From the NCBI GenBank assembly GCA_036386415.1, contig DASVVT010000088.1, positions 62,001 to 126,000 on the forward strand: a stretch of 64,000 nt of DNA, read 5' to 3'. Positions 33,480 through 42,311 of this stretch are shown piece after piece (the first letter of the stretch is position 1; each line of letters begins with the position of its first letter). This DNA is from DASVVT01 sp036386415. GTDB lineage: Bacteria; Acidobacteriota; Blastocatellia; Pyrinomonadales; Pyrinomonadaceae. Position numbers and translations under genes: made by a program. Below the pieces are notes generated by a model. The model ran no database searches and had not been told where the DNA came from. It was given only the letters and a program-made list of their open reading frames with translations.

Positions 33480-35227
33480 CCGTTTTTGCTTTGCGCGACC
33501 AGCGAGGGCTCTGTTCTCACGGTGCGCGCTCTATATTTTGCGTATCCGTCGATGATGGCGTCGTAGATCAGACGACCGACCAGTTCCGAGCCCGGAGCGG
33601 TCGGATGGGTGAGGTCAGTGCTGACCAGATGGTTTTTGCCTTTGCCTTCGTACCATTTCGCCATCGTGCCGGAGCCGCCCATCGCATCGAAGGTATTGAA
33701 GAAGGCGCAATTGGTGTCGAGCGCAACGCGTCGCTGCATCTCGACGATGAGGGGAATGGTAGGCTTCGTGATGATCTTGCCTCCGGCAGCGCGCTCGCCT
33801 CTGTCCATAGGAGAGACGAGCAGGATGCTCGCCTCTGGCAATGCCTCGCGTACGCGGCGGATCACTTCGCGTAAATCCCTTTCGTAGCGCTCCATCTGCT
33901 GCGGGGTGGCATACTGACTCTCGTTCGTGCCGTAGTTGATGACGATCAGATCAGGGCTGCGATGCTGCAACTGCTGCTTCCAGTGCTCCTCACTCATGAC
34001 GGTCGCGAGCAGACCGGCATAAGCGCCGTTGACGCCGAGGCTGTCGTAGACCACACCCGGCCCTTCGTTCTCCAGGACAGCGCCGAAGAGGCGCACGTCG
34101 CCGCCAAGGGTTGCGACCTGAAAAGTATTCGCGCCCGCCTGCTCCGCTTTGACTTCGTAGAAGCCGGAGCGCGTCGTATCGCCTGCGGTCGAAATCGTCT
34201 TGCCTCCCGCGTCGTTGACGCTGGTGCTGAACTGCCCGCCACCGGGTTGCTCTAGATAGTAGACCTCCATGCGCGAAAATGTTTTGCCCGTCTCGCCCTG
34301 ACTCGCAGGTGAAAAGCGCGCGTACTTGCCGGGGCCGTTGGCGCGAAACGCGACGCCGCCGAGACCGTACTGCCCGTCCGAAACCTTCCCGCCGAAGATC
34401 GCCTCGTCCGTCCAGCCGCCGCCCGAAATGAACGTGATCGCGTCGTGGTTGTACCAGGCCCAGGGACGATCCATCAGGATGAAGCCATGCCCGGCATCGC
34501 CGAAGCGCGTTTGCAGAAGGCGGCGCACCGTGCCGGTAATTCCATCGCTGGTGATAGGGGAATCGCCGTAGTGTGTGATACGCGTGATCGCGCCCGCGCG
34601 CTTTTCCTCCGTAAGCACGAGCGCGGCGTAGAAAGGATCGAGCGCCTTCGCCGGGTCTTCAATCGGATGCTCCGAGCTGACTACAAGCGGGTCTGAAGCG
34701 GCGGTCGCAGAGTATGTCATGCTGCTACTGCTGTCGCCAGCGCCCTGTGAGCCGCCCGGAACGTCTTCGACCGCAGGCTGTTCGCTTCCTTTGAAGGAGA
34801 TCAGCTCAGACGGGTGCGGGAGCATCTCACGCAAACCGTTGAGACGCGGCACGAAGAGAGGCAGCGAGCTGAAAGCGAGCACGAAGAGAATCGTCTGCGC
34901 AGGCTTCGTCAGAAGCACTTGACGCGCGCTCTGCTGTTCCTCTTCGATGGGCGCGCCATCTACGCCCGCGCACAACTCTTCAACGGTCACGGAGCGGTCG
35001 CCGAATTCTTCGTAGTTCAACAGACCAAGTCCGGTTAACATTGGAGGTTTCCGGGCTTTCTCCCTGAGAACCCGTGTAAAAGGAGGCGTAGTGGATGCTG
35101 TCACTGGAGAGTTAACCGCCAAAGGCGCGGAGTTCGTTCGCAAAGGACGCACAGCTTTGACTGCTTGGCCTGCTTTGCGTCTTCTTACTTTGCGTCCCTT
35201 GCGCTTAAATTTCGCTTTTGAAGACAT
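33467..35227 (-). CDS. SGNH/GDSL-family hydrolase or acyltransferase, membrane-anchored
   Basis: About 586 residues as drawn. An SGNH domain is seen: block I HYGDSPITSDG, block III NYGTNES and block V DLTHPTAPGSELVG, giving Ser and Asp-His. One membrane segment precedes it (AQTILFVLAFSSLPLFVPRL). The N-terminal ~60 residues (MSSKAKFKRKGRKVRRRKAG and onward) are read through a family-B hairpin directly after the MBOAT stop. The ATG at 35041 (MLTGLGLL) may be the ancestral start, giving about 524 residues; no good ribosome site decides it. The C-terminal codons and stop come from a family-A arm. Partner of the MBOAT gene, like AlgJ/AlgX or PatB (inference). Confidence 0.85.
   Translation of the reverse strand: MSSKAKFKRKGRKVRRRKAGQAVKAVRPLRTNSAPLAVNSPVTASTTPPFTRVLREKARKPPMLTGLGLLNYEEFGDRSVTVEELCAGVDGAPIEEEQQSARQVLLTKPAQTILFVLAFSSLPLFVPRLNGLREMLPHPSELISFKGSEQPAVEDVPGGSQGAGDSSSSMTYSATAASDPLVVSSEHPIEDPAKALDPFYAALVLTEEKRAGAITRITHYGDSPITSDGITGTVRRLLQTRFGDAGHGFILMDRPWAWYNHDAITFISGGGWTDEAIFGGKVSDGQYGLGGVAFRANGPGKYARFSPASQGETGKTFSRMEVYYLEQPGGGQFSTSVNDAGGKTISTAGDTTRSGFYEVKAEQAGANTFQVATLGGDVRLFGAVLENEGPGVVYDSLGVNGAYAGLLATVMSEEHWKQQLQHRSPDLIVINYGTNESQYATPQQMERYERDLREVIRRVREALPEASILLVSPMDRGERAAGGKIITKPTIPLIVEMQRRVALDTNCAFFNTFDAMGGSGTMAKWYEGKGKNHLVSTDLTHPTAPGSELVGRLIYDAIIDGYAKYRARTVRTEPSLVAQSKNGSSQ
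35107..35215. repeat. Hairpin element, family B, at the 5' end of the SGNH gene
   Basis: CGCAAAGGACGC arm and inverted CTTTGCGTCCCTTGCG arm, degenerate in the middle. It is open in the SGNH frame and codes a Lys/Arg-rich N-terminus. Confidence 0.75.
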
Positions 35228-35231
35228 GCTT

Positions 35232-36656
35232 TTAAAAATTCCCGTAAATAAACTGCACCTCTGTGCTCGACAGGTAGTAGAGGCCGTAGGCGACCGAGAT
35301 GACCAGGGCAGCCTGCGCGGGTGAAGGCAGCCAGCTCCAGCCGTCGCGCACCTTCTCCAGCGCGAGACGGGGAAGCCAGTGCGACAGATAACCGGCGACG
35401 AGTACGAAGAGGACGGGCGGCGCGATGTTCGCCGTCTCGAACTTCAAAGCGGGAAGTCGCGCCAGCACCTCCCAAGCCTGATGCAAGCTCTCGGCGCGGA
35501 AGAAGACCCACGTCAGGCAGACAAAGTGGAAGGTCGCAAACACACACAGGGCTTTCACCCACCACTGTGTGCGGGGCTTAAGCCGGAGTTTGCGCCGACG
35601 ATTCTCCCACCAGCGATTGAAGGCCAACCCGACCCCGTGCATGCTTCCCCAGACGACGAAGGTCCAGGCCGCGCCGTGCCAGAGTCCTCCGATGAGCATC
35701 GTCAGAATGAGATTGCGATACATATTGAAGGGGCGCTTGCGCAGCCCGCCGATGGAGAAGTAGACGTAATCCGTCAGCCAGTTTGAGAGCGTGATGTGCC
35801 AGCGCTTCCAGAAGTCCGGCAGACTGGCGGCGCGGTAGGGCGCGTTGAAATTGACGGGCAGACGGAAGCCCAGCAGGAGCGCCGAGCCGATGGCTATATC
35901 CGAGTAGCCGGAAAAGTCGCAGTAGATTTGCAGCGCGTAGCCGTAGATGGCGGCCAGCGTCTCCATCGAAGAATAGAGTTGCGGCTGATCGAAGACGCGC
36001 CCGACCAGATTGTTCGCCAGGTAGTCAGCGATGGCGACCTTTTTGACGAGGCCGAGCAGGATCAGGAAGATCGCCTGTGTGCCCTCTTCGCTCGTGAGCA
36101 GTGGGCGCTCGCGAAACTGCGGCAGGAGCTCCCTGGCGCGCACGACCGGCCCGGCCACGATCACCGGGAAGAACGAGACGAAAGCCAGGTAGTCTATGTA
36201 GCGTTCCGTCGCCGCCATCTGCCTGCGGTAAACATCTATCACGTAGCTCAGAGAACGGAACGTCAGGAAGGAGAGACCGAGCGGCCAGATGACTTTGAGC
36301 AGGACGGGCGAAGCAGTCCAGCCGAATCTATTGAGGGCTTCGGCCAGGGAGGCGCTGAAGAAGTTGAAATACTTGAAGACGAAGAGCGCGCCGATGTCCG
36401 TGCACGCGCTCGCCGCCAGAAGAAGCTTGCGATGACCCGCGTGATCGCTCCCGTAGATAGCGCGCGCCGTCAGGAAATCGACCGTCGAGATGAGAAGGAC
36501 GAGCGCGAGAAACTCCGGATTCCAGAGCGCGTAGAAATAGTAGCTCGCAAGGAGAAGGAAAAGCACAGGCGCACGCCGCCGCCGCGCCGCCAGAAGCCAG
36601 TAGGCGAAGAAGACGACGGCGAGAAAGATCATGTACTTTCCGCTGGTTAAAGACAT
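35232..36656 (-). CDS. MBOAT-family membrane O-acyltransferase (AlgI-like)
   Basis: A polytopic membrane protein of 474 residues of the AlgI/DltB type, which passes acyl groups across the inner membrane. The family motifs are DFWKRWHITLSNWL and the catalytic His in LIGGLWHGAAWTFVVWG. PVIVAGPVVRARELLPQF and NFNAPYRAASLPDFW are also typical. Its stop lies 4 bases before the SGNH start, so the two are coupled. The gene heads a run of MBOAT, SGNH, ACP and KASIII, consistent with modification of an envelope or exported glycan (inference). Confidence 0.94.
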   Translation of the reverse strand: MSLTSGKYMIFLAVVFFAYWLLAARRRRAPVLFLLLASYYFYALWNPEFLALVLLISTVDFLTARAIYGSDHAGHRKLLLAASACTDIGALFVFKYFNFFSASLAEALNRFGWTASPVLLKVIWPLGLSFLTFRSLSYVIDVYRRQMAATERYIDYLAFVSFFPVIVAGPVVRARELLPQFRERPLLTSEEGTQAIFLILLGLVKKVAIADYLANNLVGRVFDQPQLYSSMETLAAIYGYALQIYCDFSGYSDIAIGSALLLGFRLPVNFNAPYRAASLPDFWKRWHITLSNWLTDYVYFSIGGLRKRPFNMYRNLILTMLIGGLWHGAAWTFVVWGSMHGVGLAFNRWWENRRRKLRLKPRTQWWVKALCVFATFHFVCLTWVFFRAESLHQAWEVLARLPALKFETANIAPPVLFVLVAGYLSHWLPRLALEKVRDGWSWLPSPAQAALVISVAYGLYYLSSTEVQFIYGNF

Positions 36657-37394
36657 CTAAGGGTTCACTCCAAACACCACGACCGCGATTATCATTGAAA
36701 GCGAGCGAGCGTGTTGAGGCGGTTGCCAACGCTCCCCAGACCGAGCCAACATGGAAGAGGCGCTGCGCCTGCCACGCCTCCTTCCCCTGTGGTTAACCAC
36801 ACATGACAGGCTGCATCATCAGACAGATCGCGTCAGACAAAGATTCCCGACAGGCAAAGGTGCGCAATCTTGAGCCGAAGCGCTTCGACGCGCCGACATA
36901 TTCCTGACCCACTCCGTTGAGCGTTGCGCATGTCACGGACACACCTCGCGACGGTCAGGGATTGGAGCGCTTCATTTGTGCGGTAAAAGGGCGGCGCACG
37001 TCTTTCTTCGAAAGGGGGTTTGCTTGAAGTGAAGCCGAAGAACGGCTTGGGGCAACACTTCTATTTCGAGGCCGCCTGAGAAGTGCGCTCATCCTGGCAT
37101 GAGAAGCGCACGCCTGGTTACAGTTGCCGCGCCCACTCCACTTTTGAAGAAGCGAGGACGCGGGTCACAAACTTTACACGCCGCGCTTTGTGAGAGCGCC
37201 AACGGTAAACTTTGCTGGAAATCGGAACGCTTTTGTCTAATTATGCCGGGCTACTTCGGAAGGCAATCCGCGCAACCTTTGGAGGAGGCTGCGAGCAGGC
37301 CACGCGCGACGCTCGGCATAATCGAGAATATACAAAAGCTTGCTGCGCGCCGTCAATCTCCTAAAGGTAAAAGGGTTAAACCGATGGATAAAAG
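36657..37394. other. Long intergenic region upstream of the MBOAT gene
   Basis: About 740 bases with no convincing gene. A plus-strand frame of 100 codons at 37099-37401 has no ribosome site and no recognisable domain, so I do not call it. The region must hold the promoter of the acylation cluster. No tRNA or riboswitch was recognised. Confidence 0.45.
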
Positions 37395-37397
37395 CAA

Positions 37398-37485
37398 ATG
37401 ATGAATGCGGAATGCGGAATGATGAATTAAAACCAGAACCGTCTTTCTTTTCATTCATCATTCCGCATTCATCATTCCGCATTTA
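37398..37485. repeat. Hairpin element, mixed family E/D arms
   Basis: AATGCGGAATGCGGAATGATGAA arm (unit AATGCGG/AATGATG) and its inverse, with GTCTTTCTTTT at 37441-37451 in the loop. One arm mixes units of families D and E. Confidence 0.8.
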
Positions 37486-37492
37486 ATTCTGC

Positions 37493-38737
37493 TCAGGATC
37501 GACCTCTTCGCGGTGACGGCGGTGGGGCGTTGCGCGCGGGGCGCGTCTGAGACTGTTTGTAAGCTGCCATGAGGTCTTTATAGAAGAGGCCGCCAATCTT
37601 GATGTAACCGGCGCTCGTCAGGTGCACATGATCGTTCTGCCCGTAGCCCTGCTCGACCCAGTTGTTCATAGAGCCTGCGCCGCCCATCGCCGCGTACGAG
37701 TTCCAGAAAGCCGCGCCGACCTCGATGGCGGCGCGGCGCTGCGCCTCGATCATCGCGGGCATCTTGGAGACGGCCTTCTGATTGTCGGAGCGATCCGGCG
37801 GGCCGTAAACGAGAATGGAAGCCTGCGGCGCGGCGCGGCGGAAGCGCTTGAGGATATTGGCGAACATGCGCTCGTAGGATTCGACGCTCCAATCGTCGTC
37901 CGTCACTTCGTTGGTGCCATAGGCGACGATAATCAGGTCTGGCTTGCGCTGGAGGATGTTGTCTACGAAGGCCGTGTCGTTCCAGCTCAAGAGACGCACG
38001 GCTCGCGCGCCGTTAATGCCCAGCACATCGTAGCTGACGCCGGGCGCGATGTGCTCTGTGACGATTCCCAGCAGGCGCACGCGGCCTGTCCCGATAGTGC
38101 GTATCTCGATGCGATGGTTGCCGTCCGAAGGTGCGTCGAAGATAAAGTAGTCGGGCGCGGGCGCGCTTCCATCAAGCGAGAGCGGCTTGTCCAGCACGCT
38201 CGCGCCGTCAATCGAGATGTCTATGCGGCCACCGCCGGGCTGTTTCAGATAGTAGACTTCAAAGTGATTGCAGTTGGCCTGAAGCCAGGCGCGCTCGTCT
38301 GCTCGATCCGTGCTGAGACTGAAACCGGCGGGGCCATAGATGCCGTCAGTCGCTCCCTTGCCCGCGATGCCGTCGATCCACCAGCCTGCGGTCGTGCCCG
38401 TCTGCACACCGCGCCGGGGCGTGCTGAAGGGGTTACGCGCAGACACAAGGCCAGCGCCGCCGTCGCCAAAATCGCGCTGGAAACTTCTGCGTATCTCAGC
38501 CGTGAGAATATCTGCGGCGGTGTGCGAATCGCCGAAGTGCATGACGCGCACGGGCTCCATGCGTCGGCGCGCACTGGTCGCCGCAAGCGCGCGAAAGAAT
38601 GAATCGAGGCCAGCGGCATTTTCTATCCCACGCGTCGTCGCTTGCGGCGTGGCGCGCGTCGCGGGCAGCAGCATAATGCCCGCGACGAGGGCTAAACCAA
38701 GCAAGACAATGACCAGCTTCTTCAACACGTTCCACAT
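37493..38737 (-). CDS. SGNH/GDSL-family hydrolase, second paralogue
   Basis: A protein of 414 residues with an N-terminal membrane anchor or signal (VLKKLVIVLLGLALVAGIML). The SGNH blocks are MHFGDSHTAADI, VAYGTNEVTDD and DHVHLTSAGYIKIG. Sequence stretches such as YYLKQPGGGRIDISI and YDVLGINGARAVRLL correspond to YYLEQPGGGQFSTSV and YDSLGVNGAYAGLL in the SGNH gene at 33.5 kb, so the two are paralogues. It lies upstream of the MBOAT cluster on the same strand, separated by 836 bases. A role in acylation or deacylation of the same polymer is an inference. Confidence 0.88.
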   Translation of the reverse strand: MWNVLKKLVIVLLGLALVAGIMLLPATRATPQATTRGIENAAGLDSFFRALAATSARRRMEPVRVMHFGDSHTAADILTAEIRRSFQRDFGDGGAGLVSARNPFSTPRRGVQTGTTAGWWIDGIAGKGATDGIYGPAGFSLSTDRADERAWLQANCNHFEVYYLKQPGGGRIDISIDGASVLDKPLSLDGSAPAPDYFIFDAPSDGNHRIEIRTIGTGRVRLLGIVTEHIAPGVSYDVLGINGARAVRLLSWNDTAFVDNILQRKPDLIIVAYGTNEVTDDDWSVESYERMFANILKRFRRAAPQASILVYGPPDRSDNQKAVSKMPAMIEAQRRAAIEVGAAFWNSYAAMGGAGSMNNWVEQGYGQNDHVHLTSAGYIKIGGLFYKDLMAAYKQSQTRPARNAPPPSPRRGRS

Positions 38738-39013
38738 CTTCCTGCTGCCTATAATCTCCTGTCAAGCATCCACTTTTAAGGCTGCCGCGAGAGATTCCGG
38801 GCCGGGACTTTCACCAACCTTCAGACTGCGGCGCGAGGGAAGATCGTCAAGGGTGTTTGAGGAGTACCATCTCAAAGCAAGCGGCTACGCAGACTGTCCG
38901 AAGAGATGCGTCGAAGGTACGGGACGGTTGCCAGCCCCGTCCTCTCTGTGAGAGCATCATAATCAGCTTACCGCCCATTTAATCTTAAAGTTATCTGGAG
39001 AGAGCCGTCACAC

Positions 39014-40213
39014 ATGCCATCAAGCGTCACGACAAGACACACTCACGTCTCGCACAAGGCGAGCCGTTTCACCGAATCGGTCATACGCGAGATGACGCGC
39101 GAAGCCATCAAGCATGGAGCCGTCAATCTCTCGCAGGGCTTCCCAGACTTCGCCGCCCCGGAAGAGATCAAGCGCGTCGCCATGCAGGCCATCGCAGATG
39201 ACATCAATCAATACGCGATCACCTGGGGTGCACGCGATTTCCGCGAGGCGATTGCGCGGAAAGTCGGCTGGTATCTGGGTCTTGAGATCGACCCGGAAAC
39301 GGAGATCACGGTCACCTGCGGCTCGACCGAAGGGATGATCGCGGCGATGATGGCGACGGTTGATCCGGGCGAGGAGGTCGTCATCTTCGAGCCGTTTTAT
39401 GAGAACTACGCGCCGGATGCGATTCTTTCGGACGCCCGCCCGCGCTACATCCCCCTTCGCCCACCGGATTGGAGCTTTGACAAGGACGAGCTGCGCGCCG
39501 CTTTCAATCAAAAGACGAAAGCGATCATTATCTGCAACCCTAATAACCCTACGGGGAAGGTTTTCACGCGCGACGAGCTGGAATTCATCGCCGCGCTCTG
39601 CCGCGAATACGACGCGCTCTGCTTCACAGATGAAATCTACGAGCATATCCTTTATCCGCGCGAAGGGGCAGAGATTAAACATATCTCGATGGCGCAGCTT
39701 GAAGGGATGCGCGAGCGCACAGTGATCGTCAACTCTATGTCCAAGACTTACTCTGTGACGGGATGGCGTGTCGGCTACTGCGTCGCTCCGCCCGAGATCA
39801 CGGGCGCGATCCGCAAGGTGCACGACTTCCTCACGGTCGGGGCTGCCGCTCCGCTGCAAGCGGCGGGCGCTTATGCGCTCTCTCTGCCGCTCACATATTA
39901 CGAGAAGCTTCAGCGAGACTATACGGCGCGGCGCGATCTGCTCCTGCCCGCGCTTGAAGAGGCAGGCTTCAAGACCTTCCGCCCTGACGGCGCTTACTAC
40001 ATCATGACGGACATCCGTCCCTTCGGTTTTAAAACGGATGTCGAATTCACGCGCCACCTGATAGGCGAGATCGGCGTCGCCTGTGTCCCCGGCTCAAGCT
40101 TCTATAGCCTCCCCGAACGGGGCGCGCAGCAGGTGCGCTTCTGTTTCTGCAAGCGTGACGAAACGCTGCACGCTGCGGCAGAACGGCTCAGCAAGCTTCA
40201 ATCCAGAATCTGA
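39014..40213 (+). CDS. PLP-dependent aminotransferase class I/II (kynurenine/glutamine transaminase-like)
   Basis: A fold-type I aminotransferase of 399 residues. The PLP lysine is in NSMSKTYSVTGWRVGY, the Asp/Tyr cofactor contacts are in FTDEIYEHILY, and NPNNPTGKVFTRDEL is the conserved Asn-Pro-Thr-Gly region. The opening NLSQGFPDFAAPEEIK and NQYAITWGARDFREAIARK are seen in kynurenine and glutamine transaminases and methionine aminotransferases. Substrate is not decided. It is followed by a small membrane protein gene starting 11 bases downstream, probably in the same transcript. Confidence 0.92.
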   Translation: MPSSVTTRHTHVSHKASRFTESVIREMTREAIKHGAVNLSQGFPDFAAPEEIKRVAMQAIADDINQYAITWGARDFREAIARKVGWYLGLEIDPETEITVTCGSTEGMIAAMMATVDPGEEVVIFEPFYENYAPDAILSDARPRYIPLRPPDWSFDKDELRAAFNQKTKAIIICNPNNPTGKVFTRDELEFIAALCREYDALCFTDEIYEHILYPREGAEIKHISMAQLEGMRERTVIVNSMSKTYSVTGWRVGYCVAPPEITGAIRKVHDFLTVGAAAPLQAAGAYALSLPLTYYEKLQRDYTARRDLLLPALEEAGFKTFRPDGAYYIMTDIRPFGFKTDVEFTRHLIGEIGVACVPGSSFYSLPERGAQQVRFCFCKRDETLHAAAERLSKLQSRI

Positions 40214-40224
40214 GATTAAACCTC

Positions 40225-40404
40225 GTGTGGGATGCAAAACGTCAAACCATCTGGCTCGCGACCGCGCTCGTCATCGCCACATGGATCGTCTACCAGGACG
40301 CGCATGACGAAGATGGACGCTTCGACTTAGGCTACTTCGCACTCCTCGAAATAATCTTCCTGCTCGTCATCGTCCTCATGTTCTACATCTATTCAAGGAA
40401 GTAG
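40225..40404 (+). CDS. Small two-helix membrane protein, 59 residues
   Basis: The frame starts GTG at 40225, eleven bases after the aminotransferase stop, and ends TAG at 40402-40404. It reads MWDAKRQTIWLATALVIATW and goes on with IVYQDAHDEDGRFDLGYFA, LLEIIFLLVIVLMFYIYSRK minus the first letter. So there are two hydrophobic segments (about 9-23 and 39-56) joined by an acidic loop. The lysine-rich end and the clean hydrophobic pattern argue for a real gene. The stop codon is the first TAG of the family-A arm. No ribosome site is obvious, so translation may be coupled. Function unknown. Confidence 0.6.
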   Translation: MWDAKRQTIWLATALVIATWIVYQDAHDEDGRFDLGYFALLEIIFLLVIVLMFYIYSRK

Positions 40405-40494
40405 ACAGTAGACAGTAGTCAGTAGCCAGTAGAAAGAAAGCAACGACCTTGGTTTTCTTTTCTACTGGCTACTGTCTACTGTCTACTGTCTACT
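40402..40494. repeat. Short hairpin element, family A arms with a deleted core
   Basis: AGTAGACAGTAGACAGTAG arm and inverse, loop only AAAGAAAGCAACGACCTTGGTTTTC. It shows the family-A arms with most of the core missing. Confidence 0.85.
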
Positions 40495-40502
40495 ATTTAT
40501 TA

Positions 40503-41456
40503 TTACTTGATCGTTGGCGGCTGAAAAGTTTTGTAGCGAACGTTGATGCCGGGGTCTGCGACGACGAGCAGGCGGCGCGCGTCTACGTAAGAGAAGTTGG
40601 TGGGCGCGTATGAGAGCACGTAACGGTTCTTGCGCAGCTCGTCGCAGATGGCCTTGGCGGCTTCGCGCGGCTCCTTGATCGGGAAGACGAGGCCGCCCGT
40701 CCCTTCGGCGAGTTTCTCGACAACCTGCGCCGGTTTCGGCTGGTCGCGCCGCAGAGCGCCGCCCGTCCTGTCCGGCGCTTGCAGCGCATAGACGGTGATG
40801 TCCAGCGATTGCAGCTTGGCGAGCACCTCCGTAAATCGCGTCTTGCTGCCGCGATCCAGCCCGTCGCTGATGATGACGACGACACGCTTCTGCGTCGTGC
40901 CCGTCAGGGGTCTGAGCGCCTCTTCTGCGATGGCGTTCAAAGCATCGAAGAGGTGCGGCTCGCCTTTCTTGCGAAAGCTGGCGAGCGAATCCTCAATCTT
41001 CTTCGCGTCATCGGTCCAGTCTGCAACGATCTCTGCCTGCTCATCATAACCTACGATCAGCAGCTTATCGCCCTCGTAAATCTCGTAGGCGAACTCGCGC
41101 GCTGCCGCCTCCAGCTTCTGCACGTCGGCTCGGATGGTGAGCGAATTATCGACCAGCAGAACGATGCGCGCCGGAGACGGATCGGGCGTGAAGTTATCAA
41201 CGGGCTGTTCGATCCCATTCTCGTAGAGCGCGATCTGTTTGGCTGTGATCGGACTACTGTTGCTGCCGCTTTCGCCGCCCTCGCGCGTCGCGACGATGCT
41301 GAGCATGACAGCGCCTTCAGGTGAAGCCGAAGGCCGCCTTCCGGCCTGTGCGAAAGCGACTGAGCAGAAGGCGAAAGGCAGAAGTAAAAAGGCAAAAGAG
41401 AGGCGGAAACCGCTTTTGATTAAAAATGCTTTGATCCTTACTTCTTCCTTCTGCAT
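40503..41456 (-). CDS. Exported VWFA-domain protein
   Basis: A protein of 317 residues. The signal peptide is at about 1-37 (SFAFLLLPFAFCSVAFAQA). The VWA domain has a MIDAS start of LLVDNSLTIRAD, which is D-x-S-x-T, and VIISDGLDRGSKTRF. The chain resembles VWFA-related proteins common in Acidobacteria, with C-terminal YVLSYAPTNFSYVDARR. It is periplasmic or surface-exposed. The hydrophobic core of the signal peptide is read from heptamer-like repeat DNA (41364-41420). ATG at 41456 is the only plausible start seen. Function unknown. Confidence 0.85.
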   Translation of the reverse strand: MQKEEVRIKAFLIKSGFRLSFAFLLLPFAFCSVAFAQAGRRPSASPEGAVMLSIVATREGGESGSNSSPITAKQIALYENGIEQPVDNFTPDPSPARIVLLVDNSLTIRADVQKLEAAAREFAYEIYEGDKLLIVGYDEQAEIVADWTDDAKKIEDSLASFRKKGEPHLFDALNAIAEEALRPLTGTTQKRVVVIISDGLDRGSKTRFTEVLAKLQSLDITVYALQAPDRTGGALRRDQPKPAQVVEKLAEGTGGLVFPIKEPREAAKAICDELRKNRYVLSYAPTNFSYVDARRLLVVADPGINVRYKTFQPPTIK

Positions 41457-41480
41457 CTTCCTTTCACCTTTCCTTTAATT
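41364..41480. repeat. Degenerate hairpin element, GGCAAAA/GGCAGAA units, overlapping a signal peptide
   Basis: Plus-strand units AGAAGGCGAAAGGCAGAAG and AAAAGGCAAAAG have a seven-base period. An inverted counterpart (CTTCTTCCTTCTGC...CCTTTCACCTTTCC) lies near 41438-41476. It covers the start of the VWA gene. Confidence 0.5.
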
Positions 41481-41497
41481 CCTGGTGATCTCTCTCT

Positions 41498-41839
41498 TTA
41501 GTCGCCGCTTGTTGCCGTGCCTTTGGATGAAGTGGACTTGGTTGTACCGCTCTTTTTCGCGGCGGGCGTCTCTTTTTGTGCGGCATTATCAGTGTTGGCG
41601 GAGGCAGATGGCTCGGCGGCAGAGGCTGTGCCCTTTTTCTCTTCGCCGGCATCCGATTTCTTACCCGCGTAATCCGTCACGTACCAGCCTGTGCCTTTGA
41701 ATTGAAAGCTCGTCGGCGACCACTGCTTTTCCAGACGCCCCCCGCACTTGCGACATTTAGTGAGCGGCTTATCAGTAATCTTCTGCAAGATTTCAGTGTG
41801 CGCCTTACACTTGCGACACGCATACTCATAGATGGGCAT
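41498..41839 (-). CDS. FmdB-family zinc-ribbon protein
   Basis: A protein of 113 residues. The N-terminal FmdB/CxxC zinc ribbon is MPIYEYACRKCKAHTEILQK with the second pair in KCRKCGGRLEK (four Cys). A Ser/Ala/Lys-rich tail without structure follows from residue 60. Such proteins are putative regulatory or metal-binding factors. AGGAGA lies about eleven bases before the ATG. It is the likely first gene upstream of the VWA gene on this strand (gap about 40 bases). Confidence 0.88.
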   Translation of the reverse strand: MPIYEYACRKCKAHTEILQKITDKPLTKCRKCGGRLEKQWSPTSFQFKGTGWYVTDYAGKKSDAGEEKKGTASAAEPSASANTDNAAQKETPAAKKSGTTKSTSSKGTATSGD

Positions 41840-42311
41840 AAATCTTCTATTCTCCTGTAGCTCTTCTCAAATTAGAGAGGCAAAAATTATACGAATCGCT
41901 TACGACGCTTGCAATCGTGACAAACATATGATGCACGATCATTAAAATCGTTTGCGTCGTCCTCCTTACCTCGAAAAAATTGTCTCCAAAACAACTTTTT
42001 TCGTAGCCATTCAGTACGCAAAAGAGCTCGTAGCCGCCCCAATTCACCCTTCATGATGAACGAATGAGTGTTGAACTTTAGCTATAGCTCAAGTTACGAC
42101 CGGACGGATTAAATACATACAGGAAAAGGACTTAATTGCAATCTTTTCATTCGAAAAAAGCAACCTATGAAGTACGTCTCCCATCATAATACCGGTTTTC
42201 GATGAACTGCTCTTTGTAAGTTCGTCATCGCCATGCGTAGCCCCCATTCTGCGTTATAAATGCAGCTGTGATGGCCTCCAGCAAGCCATCGCTCACATGG
42301 AGATTGATAGA
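41840..42311. other. AT-rich divergent spacer before the transglycosylase gene
   Basis: Roughly 470 bases, visibly richer in A and T than the surroundings (41880-42200). Two small hairpins near the 3' end are CTGCGTTATAAATGCAG and GATGGCCTCCAGCAAGCCATC. They lie just before the transglycosylase and could be a leader structure. I could not match a known riboswitch. No hairpin-array element is present here. Confidence 0.45.

Noticed and set aside
37099..37401. 100-codon plus-strand frame upstream of the second SGNH gene
   Set aside because: No ribosome site, no recognisable domain, and it runs into a hairpin element.
41847..42047. 66-codon minus-strand frame in the AT-rich spacer
   Set aside because: No ribosome site, odd composition, and no domain.
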